NCBI GenBank assembly: GCA_963920705.1
Contig: OY987226.1
Span: 5,706,501-5,770,500 of the forward strand
DNA from: Odiellus spinosus
Lineage: Eukaryota; Arthropoda; Arachnida; Opiliones; Phalangiidae
Direction: 5' to 3'
DNA: 64,000 nt
Position 1 is the first letter of the stretch; every line of letters begins with the position of its first letter. Below, in pieces: positions 30,001 to 42,800 of the stretch. Both the position numbers and the translations under genes were made by a program. The notes below the pieces were generated by a model. That model was not told the DNA's origin. It was given only the letters and a program-made list of their open reading frames with translations, and did no database searches.

Positions 30001-30794
30001 TCAGTGTCCTATTTTCGTCATAAATCTATACGTGATGATGTATTAGGGTCGAAAATAATAAATATATATTCTAGTGAGAAATATATAATTACTATTAATT
30101 TCCCTTCTCTCCCATATACTAAATCTCATTAGTTTTGCGATTTCAACGCGTTATATTTTATATATTATAAATATAAAGGATAATGTTAAACTTTGGTTAT
30201 ATTTGAGTGGGAAAGGTATTATCATTTTACAGTACTTTTCAAGCAAAGCACGCGATTATAATTATTTAAGTAGACATCCAATCGATTTGGGCCTTAAAAA
30301 ATTAATCTCGTGCCAAGCTCGCGAAACTTCAAAAATTATAATAATTTGCGAGGATGTTTTTACACACGCGTGACGTCGGTTTTACTTTTCATTTCAATGT
30401 GCTCCCATCGAATAACGCAGCGGTAAATAAAACTACGTTCACACTTGACACTTTGGGACCGTTTTCAAACTGTTTTGAAGTATCAAATTGATTATTCAAG
30501 ATCTTATTTGTATTTCTTATTCAAAGATCTATACTGATGACCCCGAAATGTTACGATTTGACCTTTGCAAAACGGTTAAAAACGATTTTAACGTCTCAAG
30601 TGTGAACGCGGCTTTAGATAATCACGTGGGGAGAATCACACAGCACACATGATTTGAAAATTTCAACTTGAAAAGTATCTGTAAGGTGGAAAAAACTTGA
30701 CCCAAGGGGCTAACACTCGAAAAAAACATGTGCACATGAGATTTGACTTAACAAATTTTCGGGATTTGAGATTTTTGAAGAGATTTGTAGAGAG

Positions 30795-30825
<31 letters not shown>

Positions 30826-33800
30826 TTTGGTATACGAAATTGAGAAAGCAATGCTTTCAATTTTAACTAATCGATTAGTTTATTCCAAGTAAATATTTGT
30901 CTCTATAGTTTCTCGTTTCCATTTGCAAATTGCAATTAACTAAAACTGTTATCATGTATAAATCCGAGTATGTATATTTATTTATATAAGCAAAAATCGA
31001 TGTTATTTTTTTTTTCATGTTATTCCTCTCACTCTAATTTGAACGAGGCTAACGGCCATGTGTCAACATCGGGATATATTGGCTTTGTTAGTGTATGTTT
31101 GGGTCATTATTATTGCAAAATGTAAACTTTCGCAATTGTTATATGGTACGTACTTTGCAAACCAGGACAAAGATAACCACGCAAACATGTCAAGTAAAAC
31201 ATAAAAAAATCCGAGTGGCAAGATTTTGTAACATTGGTGTCTAATCATACACCGAGTTTTACTTTGTAGAAAATTCACGAGAATTTTCATTTATATCTGA
31301 GCATAAGTTAATAACTTAAGAGCGTATAAGTATTATAATTTCAAATTCTGTAAATATGGCATAGCATATTTTCTATATCTAGTAAGATATGATAAATTCA
31401 GTTCAGATTGCATTAGTAAAAAACCATATTAGACTATTTATCGGTAGAATCATTCGTGTTAATCATTTATTGATTGATCATGAGTAAAAATTACAGAAAT
31501 TATAGGACAATTAGACAAGGCCTTCCTGTCGCTGCTCGTAGAAAACACCTTCTTAAAGACGCGTGATTTTGTCAGCCAATAAAAATCCAATTCTGTGAAG
31601 TAATCTACTCCGGGAATATCTCAAGTCTGAAAGCTCACGGTCTAGAATAGGCAGAGCGATGAAAAACTATCTCTCCTCTCTCCGCGTTTGCAGACACCTT
31701 TTTGTCTGCTTCTACGTTTATACTCCGGTGAATAGGCAAAGGGGATGGAAGGCGTTTTTCTCCTCACGGGAGATATTTTATTTTTAATGTAAAAGAATCG
31801 TATTTGAGATCAAATTGATTGATTGGACGCGCCTTTCTGAGCGGAATTATGCCGAGAATTGGCGTACTTTCATTTCATTATTTTACTTATGGTGTTAATC
31901 GTGAAAACATGATAATACTGCGAAAAATAACATGGTACAAGCGCCCCATGGGACTCATTAAACCCTATATTCTAGAAAATTACCAACTGTGTTATCTGTT
32001 AGGTCACGAGGCTTGAAAAACAATGTTATTTTCTCATAGACCAAAATACAGCAGCCGATTTTACTCTATTATTTATTTTTTCGGCAAGAAAAACACACAT
32101 TAGGGAATTTTATAATTTATTCAGAAGGTTAGGGAAAATCAGGGAAATTTAAAATTGATCCAAAGGGACAGGGAAAAATCGGAGTTTAAAAATTGGGCTT
32201 AAGGGTCAGGGAAATTTCAGGAAATTTGAAAAGTTCTTGAAATTATCTTGAAGGATCAGAGTTGGATAATTTGATAAAATAGTTCATAGAGTGTTTATAA
32301 GAAAAAAAAAAATATTTCTAGAATTCGTGTAAGATAAAAGTATAATTGAAATTCACTAACAATTCGAACAAAATATACTAATTTTTAGATTTAAATTTTA
32401 ATTATTATTTTAGACTAAAATTAATTTTCAAACTTTCTTATCCGAACGTATAACTCGGATCATGGATTAATCAACCTCACAGGGATAATTCACTCTGGTA
32501 AAATAATTGTTCGAATCGCACCCTGGTGACAAAAATTGTCTCTACACCGGATGTTTCTAACTACCGATACACGGGGTGAAATATTGAAGGGGAAAAAACT
32601 CTAAAGCAGACGATGCTCTCATGGATTACTTCCAGATTTGTATCGGTAAGGGGGGTAAAATTGAAGGGCCGGATAAAATGTCTGGCAGCCATGTTTGAAA
32701 CAAACGTCTTCAACTACTAGTATAGCAAATCGTACCAGAGTGAATTATCCCCGTGAGGTTAAAGGATACTAGTAATTATTTAATTTATTTTAGGATACGT
32801 TAATTGAAATGATCGTCTATTTTTAAGCAAACGGATATTTTCTGAATATATTTCAGTAAACTTATCCAATTAATATAAGTAACACAAACTACGAGCTATA
32901 GCGCTTCGTACACCTCGGTACACCTTTATAAATATTTTAAATTTAAAGTATACTGGGAGAGTACTAGTACTGCTTTTTAATGTTTCGTTTCCAAGGAAAC
33001 AAAATACACTAAAACGTTGATGATAGAAACCTTGACCGCTCGCTTTCGTTTACTAAATATACGTTCTAATCATTTAATATATAATCATTTTAAATAACAA
33101 TTTTTATAAAATATTACCATGGATTCAATCGTTATAAAATAAGCAGTCAAAATTATATTTATTAACTATTGACATGAGAGGACGGGTAGGACACATTCAC
33201 GAAAGTATATTGGAGAAATTACGAATCAAAAAGAAATTATTAAATCTCGAAATCAATGAAGAAATTACGAAATCTCGAAATCAATGAAGAAATTACGAAA
33301 TCTCGAAATCAATGAAGAAATTACGAAATCTCGAAATCTATGAAGAAATTATGAAATCTCGAAATCTATGAAGAAATTATGAAATCTCGAAATCAATGAA
33401 GAAATTACGAAATCTCGAAATCAATGAAGAAATTACGAAATCTCGAAATCAATGAAGAAATTACGAAATCTCGAAATCTATGAAGAAATTATGAAATCTC
33501 GAAATCTATGAAGAAATTATGAAATCTCGAAATCTATGAAGAAATTACGAAATCTCGAAATCTATGAAGAAATTACGAAATCTCGAAATCTATGAAGAAA
33601 TTACGAAATCTCGAAATCTATGAAGAAATTACGAAATCTTGAAATCTATGAAGAAATTACGAAATCTCGAAATCTATGAAGAAATTACGAAATCTCGAAA
33701 TCTATGAAGAAATTACGAAATCTCGAAATCTATGAAGAAATTACGAAATCTCGAAATCTATGAAGAAATTACGAAATCTCGAAATCAATGGGGAAATTGC

Positions 33801-36800
33801 GAAATCTCTAAAAAATGAAGAATTTATGAAATCTCGAAATCAATAAAGAAATTACGAAATCTCGAAATCAATGAAGAAATTACGAAATCTCGAAATCAAT
33901 GAAGAAATTACGAAATCTCGAAATCAATGAAGAAATTACGAAATCTCGAAATCAATGAAGAAATTACGAAATCTCGAAATCAATGAAGAAATTACGAAAT
34001 CTCGAAATCAATGAAGAAATTACGAAATCTCGAAATCTATGAGAAATTACGAAATCTCGAAATCTATGAAGAAATTACGAAATCTCGAAATCTATGAAGA
34101 AATTACGAAATCTCGAAATCTATGAAGAAATTACGAAATCTCGAAATCTATGAAGAAATTATGAAATCTCGAAATCAATGAAGAATTACGAAATCTCGAA
34201 ATCTATGAAGAAATTACGAAATCTCGAAATCAATGAAGAATTACGAAATCACGAAATCATTGGAAAAATCACGAAATCTTAAATATATTTCGAATTGAAC
34301 ATTTTTTTAATCAAGCCCAACCATTCGCTAGGGCACCTGGATGACCCCTAAAAAAATTGACGCCACTAATGGGTACACTAATTACACCCATGGAACAATA
34401 AAAAATATATATCTAAACACCAACAGATTACTCTGGAGATATCGCGAGTGGATTCAATAGTTTCCCAATGATAATACCAAAAGTCTGATAAGACTTCATA
34501 CAAAAAGTCCTTAACTGGCGCAGGGGCCTGAAACGTGTTGTTTTCAGTGCTTTCCCCTTTCTACGCGTAGGCAGATATCTCTGTAAAGCGGCACCTAAAA
34601 TCACGTGACTTTTGCGCCACTTCACCAAACATCTAATGAAATTAGTGGCTACGCGTTGCAAAAAGTAGTTCCCCCGGTTTTTACATATAAGACATCTTTT
34701 ACCACTTTTAAAGTCATGGTAACAAATAAGAAATGAAATTCAAAGCAATTTTTCCGATAGAAAGTTTTTAAGTCAAGAATTAATTAGCAATATTAATTAT
34801 TAAACCATTATTGGCCTGATTTAACCACATGAATCGCTGTTGGTTGTTTCACTATGTTCGTCTGCTGCATTGTTTTGGTATTCTCACCACTATGACTCCC
34901 AAAACTTTGTAAGTAAACCTATTTTACTTTTAAACTAATTTTAAATGAAATGTAATAAGTTTTTTGAACTATTGAATTGGGTTTGAATAAAAACTTTGAA
35001 ATATCAATTATTTTCCTGATGCTAAGAAATGTTTAAGGAAACATCTTGATTTAAAAAATCGTTTAAAGACGTAACGCCCGAGTTTTAATCGTTGTTTAAA
35101 TTTAAGAAACCTCACTTCGTACTATTTAAACTTTTAAATCGCAATTACTCCTTTTTAAACGTTTGTTTACATTTAAGAAACCTCCATTCCCCGAAACTTG
35201 TCAATGTTTTACTATCCTGCCCTTCCCATGCACTAAGGGCCTTCAAGGCCCCTTGTACGTTGTCCCCCCTAATAAATAAATAAAGAAACCTCCCTTCGTA
35301 CTATTTTCAGGACTTCCGTATAACTCGCCTAGCTATTGGCTAGTTTTGAATTTAGCTATCTCGTTCTCATTGGGTGCTGTAGACTAGCGTCGTCTGCACT
35401 GTAAATTACATGTTTTCTATAGCCAAAGCAAGAACCGGGCGCCAGTTAAGGACTTTTTGTATGAAGTCTTATCAGACTTTTGATAATACGTTTAAAATCA
35501 TTCAAATTGTACATATATAGTTAAATGTATACCCTTAATCTCCTTAGCAGTGGAGAGGTGGTGAATTTTACTGCTCCTTTATACAAGTACACAGACATTG
35601 ATTGAGTTTTGTAGAAACCTTTAGAAATCTTTCTATTTAAATGGGGAATTTGCAACATTACCAAACCTGAGGCGGATTTATATTCAATATTAATCCTTAA
35701 AGGGGAAAGGTATAATCGTTGCTATATTTTCTGAAACAAGAGTTTATATTTCGCTATGTAGTGTTTGTAACTCATGTTTAAATCATGAACAATGAAATAT
35801 AAGAAGATTAAAAAGCGCCGCTTCTATTTGGACACGTTAGTAAGATACTGCAATCGATAAACTCATCAACTTTTACAAGAATATTTAGGCATACATTTAT
35901 TATAAACGCTTTGTCTCTTTCGAAAGAGCTTAGAGCCGAGGTTGTTATAACTTTTAAAACTTTTGCAATATATAAATGTATATTAAAGAGAGAATGCAAA
36001 TCAAACAAGTGATTTTTTTATCGATTCCTTATCGTTTAAATAGGCCTAGTCCAACAGTAAAAAAATTTACAAACAAATATTAAACTATAGGGAGTCAGCA
36101 AGGGAGACATTGAAACGTCATAGGCTTCTATCTCTCACCTCGGTGTCATCCCCCTTAGTGAGGGAGTTATGGTATTCGCCCTTACAAGCTCTCCCCCAGT
36201 AATGGGGTTCCATGACGTCAAGCTTTCTTTCCCCCTTGGCTCTTTGCTGTCTCCCTATAAATAAATTTAAAACTTACCTGGAAAAATAGGCTTAGCTGGA
36301 TTTATGGAGATCACCAGAAGTTCCCCGTATAAGGACTAGCGACCAATCACATGGATCGACGGCTCTTATATGGGGAAGGCAGGATCTCCATGATCACTGT
36401 CATGGTCGCTAGAATATCTTCATGAATCCAGCTAAGCCTAATTTGATTTTAAGTTTTAAATTTATTTAAATTGGTTGCATTCTCCCTTTAAGCGCGTCCT
36501 GGCTTCGTCCGTTTATACGGGTCAGCTTTTAAGTTCGATTAAACTAAATGTAAATGTATTGTTCTCATATACATTTAATGGTTCTAGTCCTTCAGCGACA
36601 TAATTACATATTTTTAACGATCGCCGCTATCTTTTAAACTGATATACCGCGTTCGAAAGACTTCATTTTAGTTTGATCCTGGTTCTAGATATGTCGCGTT
36701 TGATTTTGTGATTATATTTTGAAATATTCTTCATCGGTAGTTTCGCGAAGTGATAATTTTTGGTTCGGGAAAACCTTTCGATAAAATAATTTCGTTTTGA

Positions 36801-39800
36801 AGTTAATATTTTATTTTAATCAGATTTATTTTGCAATCGCGTCGTTTTGGATATTTCATTGTGACTCTAATTGTATTTGACTCCGAAAGGTTTAAATGTT
36901 AACCGTTTTTGAATTATTATTCAATTGGTTATATTAGTTCGAAGGTTTTAAAGATTTTTAGTATAAAAAGTTTAGGTTATGATAGATTTAAATTTAGATT
37001 TCGTTCGAGTTTTATAGTTACGTTAAATTCAATTTTAATTAGTTTGATTTAATTTCGGTCGCGTTTGAACTTTTTGTAGATTGGTGGTGTTTAAATTTAG
37101 ACATCAGTATTTTAATTTCATCTCGATTAATCGTGGAATAAAATCAGTAACTATAATTAAGTGAAATTAACATTTTTTTGAGGATTATTCTGAACTTCAC
37201 ATTTATTTTGTTTCTGGGCACCCATATATTTTTACTGGACTTTCAAGTAAAATTATTAGTATTTCATATCATCAGGTTGCGATCAAAACTTTTGAACATT
37301 CCTAGTGCTTTTTTTTTGCGTCCCAAATTTTTGTTTTATTGCATTCAACCTTTGGCTAAAATTTATTTATGAGACATTGAGGGTTTTATTTTTATTTGAG
37401 TTGGCCTTTTGAGTTCGTGTAATCTTCGTTTTTTTTTCTTTGTTTTTTGTTTTATTTGGATCCCGTCTATTTGAATTTCTTGTGATTAGTTTAAATCTCT
37501 CGCAAATATGCTTAGTTTAGTTTAGTTTTTGTTTATGTCTCTGTTTTCACCCGCTGGTGGGCGTGGCAAGTCCGATAGCCATCCACCTTGTTGCATCGAC
37601 GGGGATTCTGGAGTGTACCCGGACTTGTGCGCGGCCCCCGTTGAAGATGTGGATGTTATGACCTTGAAAGATACCAGTGGGAAACGGAGGTCCAAGTGCT
37701 TAAAAGCCATACCGTCTGAAGTGGTTGAAAGCTTTCCCCAACGTGCTAAAGCCTTCTTTTCCGAGCTTTATAACCGTACTGTCCTTTTTTGTACCAAGGT
37801 TTGTTTAAGGTGGAAAACGGTTGTTAGAAATTACCCATTTCAATCGGGAAATGATTACTATTTCTTTGCTATCTCTTTCATTTTACATGAGAAGGCACTC
37901 TTCCTTCGTGTACTATAGATAGTTTTTCTAAAGCACCGTGACATTTTAGACTCATATTGCTTATATGATAATGTGGTTAAGATAGTTCTATTTCTAAATC
38001 CTTTGGGGCCATAATAACTAGAGGTCGGGGTTTGGTTAAGATAATTTCTGTTTGTTTTATCTTTATTCATATTTTGAAATTATTCACGGGAAATCTATCA
38101 TAAATGCAATGCAGTCGCGAATAATTAAAACAGATTATTTTTTACGATTAACTCATTAACCAAATATTTGTGGATAATCTTGTTCAAACTCCGACCTCTA
38201 ATAATAACATCGAACGCTAGCTTAATTGTCACCCACATTTGTTTCTATTGGTGCTTTGCAATTATACTATCAAATCTATACTTCTGTTCTAGCCTTCAAT
38301 ATGGTGAAAAAAAAATGAGGCGTATTAATACACAATGTTAAAATACCTTAGATGAAATGACACTTTAGCTCAGAGAGATATTCATTCATTATACGTGTTG
38401 TTATTAGTTGCGAACACATTTCGGCTTCATATCATTTGCATATTTTATATATTCCATATCAGATATCATTAATGCGTACTTCCGTCGTCTATTTAACATT
38501 ATTTCGCACGAATATACAAGCACATAGAAAGATACGGCGTAGGGATATATGTTTATTAAAGAAATAGTTCCCTTTAAATGAAAGTGTTACAATCGAATTT
38601 GCTATTGGTTTTGAATGTAACTTGACCAAATTGTAATGGATTCCCAACGTATGAGCAAATTCATTGGGAGAACAGACAAATGCACGTATTCTTTGGAGTA
38701 GAATTGATATAGATATAGCGCATAAAAAAATTCCTGTACATAACAATTTCTCGACCCAGTCAATTGCGTGTTGTTGGTCGTGTAAGGTCTATCCATTTGA
38801 GCGCGAAGGATTGTTGTCTTAGTATTATCTCGACCACACTGTAACATGACGGCGATCGAATGAGTTTTGTACCTTAAACTAATTATCTAAAATAACTTTT
38901 GGGGATGTTCTGGTAGACCAATTTTATTGACAATGTTGATTTATCTCCTATATATATATAGTCTCGGGTGTGAACGAAGGTCCGGGAGTGTGCGCTTACA
39001 TCTTGACAACTATCTCTGTGCTTTTGATCATCGTCACGGCACCCGTGTCTCTCTTCTTATGCATCAAAGTGGTCCAGGAATACGAGAGAGCAGTCATTTT
39101 TAGACTAGGAAGGTTGCTCAGGGGTGGCGCTAAAGGACCCGGTAATTAAACCAATTTATTTTCAACAATTATCCGTATGTCTGACCTGCGTCCCATCGGA
39201 TGACGCACCATCTGATCAGGACATCGTGCCATTCTGGGCGTAATCGAACGCATCTGCCTGATCAACGCAGATCAGGCAGATGAGGCCAAATCAGCGCTAA
39301 ATGTCCCATCGAATGTCGCGCATCCAATCCTATCACGCGATTGAAACCAATAACAATAGATGGTACTACGTAATTAGATCAGGCATATGTGTAACTTAAG
39401 ACTTTTTATTGTAACTAATATTCTTTTGTTTGTTTTCTTTCTTTCTCTCTCTCTTTCGTGGTGTTTTAATTCGTCAGGAATCTTCTTCATCATTCCATGC
39501 ATAGACACCTACTGTAAAGTTGATCTGAGGACCGTATCTTTCGACGTTCCACCACAGGAGGTAAGAGATCTATTGCGTGGCATTTTAGTCGTGAAGTTCT
39601 GATAAGATATCGAACGGCGAGTTTAGATAGCTCTTGGTTCTGTTCTATAAATATTTCCACGTATCAGCCATTTGCTCTGTCTCTAGTTGCTGCCATAAGC
39701 GCATAGGCCGAAGTACCCAGACGCCACATAGCGTTACAAATGGGAAGCTTTTGGCAGTTAGAAAGATAGAAGCAGCTAAAACTAACTTTGAATTAAGCTT

Positions 39801-42800
39801 CGTTATTATTTCCAAGCAAAAACCTCGATTCTTGATCAAAAACATTTTTGTTTGAGAACGTGGCTTTGGAGATTATATCTATTTTTTCCCCTCAAGCTTT
39901 CAAACTTTAATCTTTTCACCAACGACCATTTTAACAAATAATTAAGGCGAACCTCTTTCTTTTCCCAAACATAAAAGTAATGTAACAAACAACGCAGTGT
40001 TGCCAGTTTAAAGCTCTATTTTAAAAAACCCTTATTTTTCAACTTTTCAGTGTCTTGGCTCAAAGCTCGAAAAATCCGTTAAAAGTCTATTTTAAGATAC
40101 ACTAAGTCCTTTCTAAAGACCGACCAGACCGTTGTTATTTTTGTGGTATTTTTCTTTTAAATAGTAAAAAGTTTTAAGGGCCTTTTAAAGTTTTAACGCG
40201 GGCTTTTTGGTAAATATTATGTTAATGGCGCGGCCAGATTCTTCGTTGATACGGAAGATTGAAACTTCGATAAAAACATCCTTTACTTTTTTGTTTACGA
40301 GAATCAGGGCCCAGCATATCACAAAGAAAAGTCCAAAACCTCCTCATCTCCTGAGACTTATATGAGCATAAGTGAATCATCTCTTAAGTTACACCTATGA
40401 CTATTAACAATAGACAGTACATCTCAGCAGAGGTATATAATAACCCCCTTCGGGGGGAAGTATGAAAGGTAGGCAAAGTCGACGAACAACAAGTGCCCGG
40501 CGTAAATCGCGGCGGATCGACACACCGCTTTACTCCCAAAAAATAGTTACGCCATTTTGAACCTCACTAAATTTTCCCTACGCACACTTCCGGAACTCGC
40601 GAGCTGAAGTCAACCTGCGACTCCATTTTAATAGACAGCCTGACTCCCGAGACAGGAAGTTCTAAACACAAATCGTGCCGTCTTGTTTATACAAAGAACA
40701 TTTACTAGAGTAGCGACATTGAGAAGTCCAGCGCGAGCTAGTGGCCTAGATAGTCAGCAGCGGGCTCTTGTTGTTCGTGATTTTTAGCATTGGTAGTATA
40801 GGGGCTTTCATACTTCCCCCCGAAGGGGTTTATTATATACCTCTGATCTCAGTAATTAAGGAGGGAGAATTAAGTGTTTCACAATCTAATACCAAAAGCG
40901 ATCGCATTGCGTCACATATGTCGCATTTTTAAAGTGCACGTAAGAAATCCCTAGATACACTATTTGAATAAAACTTTAACTTACAAGGAGCTATTAATTA
41001 ACTTATGATAAGATTTTAAAGGCGCTGGTAATCACGTAAGAAAGAAATCAAGCCCGAGTTGAGTTGAAGCTCCGGCACAAATCGAATCTTTCGTGAAGAG
41101 CTGTCAGAAATGTCTGGTGTCTTGCATCAATCATTCGTTTACTGGCAACCGAGATTGAAAAGTATAGCGTTAAGAAAAAGCTGGAAATACCCTCCTCCGA
41201 TGAGAATTCTTTCAAGGGAGACTCAAAATGTGTATTCAAGATAGGCTGTATCATGATTTTAACTCTTGATTGAGAAATTAAATTCTAGTACAGACTAATT
41301 CTCACATTGAAAAATTATATTTGAATCATTCAGAATGATCTGAAGAAACAATTTGATTTTTTTTAATATTTTACTAATTTTGCAACGATATGGTAACTTG
41401 GAAAGGTTCGATCACCGATTACAATTACTGGGTAAAGTAATTGATTACCCAATTACTTTTAACGACCACATTTTACGATTAATTTATAGTTTAAAGGGGT
41501 AATTAAGGGCGGGGAAAATTAGAAGTTAAACTCGCACAAATTTAGTACAGAGAAAGATTAATCCTTGAAAGTAATCCTCAAAGAACTTCTTGGAACAGAT
41601 TGACGGATCTCTACTTTCCCAAAGTGTTAGGAATGTAATAGCAAGCTTTTTACACTCCCTTTGAGCAGTTTTTCGGAGAAAATATAAAGATGCCTCCCAT
41701 CTCGGAGACATGTACTAAAAATAAAGGAACTCTGAAAACAATTCGTTTTAGTTTTTTTTTTTTTTTTTGAGACACTTTATATACATTCAAGTCATGGTAC
41801 TTCACAAAGCACTACCACAAATAACGGTTAAAAATGAACCCTAGAGTTAAACTTTTCGTAGTGTAAGGGAAAATTGAACACCATTATTGTATTGTTGCAC
41901 ACCAAGCTTTTACTGAGGTACGAAGCTTAAAACAAGCTGTTATTTTCTTTAGAAACATTTTGGCTTCAGTGTATATAACATTATATATATAATCTCCCGC
42001 GGCTGAGAGTTATCTTCCATCTGATATAAGACAGATCTTCTGTTAGTGGGGGAAAAAAATTCTTTGTTTCCTAAATAGAAAATTCTTTCCTGGTAATAAA
42101 TGTCATTTTAGATTTGAGGGAAACTTAGGAAACAAAAGAGCGATGGGGTTTTTCTGATGTTTTTGTGTATGGTGGGTTATAGTAAAGTTTATCCCCTGTT
42201 CGATTCGTATCAAATGTTTTTAATCATTGTGGAGTTTTCGTGAGAGATTTTTGGACAGGAAACAATTGATATTCTATTGATGCATTAATTATTAAAGTCT
42301 TTACCTGAAAATTACGGTTTTTAAGAATTTTATTTCTTGTTGAATTTAATATGAACTGGATTAAAGGTGAATTCTTGAAAAAACAATGTCGAAATCCAGA
42401 TTACTATAAAATGGGAAATACTATACATCTCCTAAACCTTGGAAGCAACAAAAATTGCCGTTAATAGGAACGGTTTCTGTAGTAAATGTACCCTTTTTTC
42501 AAGGTTGCAACCAAATTATTTTATATTATCATCTATTCAGCATAACTCATTATAAACCGCAACATTTGGAGTAAATATGGGAAATTTCAATCTAAATCAA
42601 ATAGTGAATCCCAATTTGAAAATAATTATTCGAGTTCACGAATAATCGATTTTAAGCTGCCGAATAATCGATTTAATCCTTTCGTGAGTTTTAATATGAT
42701 GTTTTAAGCGTATATTTCAACCAGACTCGATGAAAAATATTTTTTTCATAGTGAAATATACCTTTAACCATGTTATAATAGGTATTTAATGTAAATTCGG

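Noticed and set aside
33215..34280. CRISPR-like regular repeats
   Set aside because: Units are contiguous with no unique spacers and the genome is animal. It is a satellite array.
37522..37710. 62-codon minus-strand frame opposite the candidate exon at 37535
   Set aside because: Shadow of the plus-strand frame. The plus strand has the better start context and donor.
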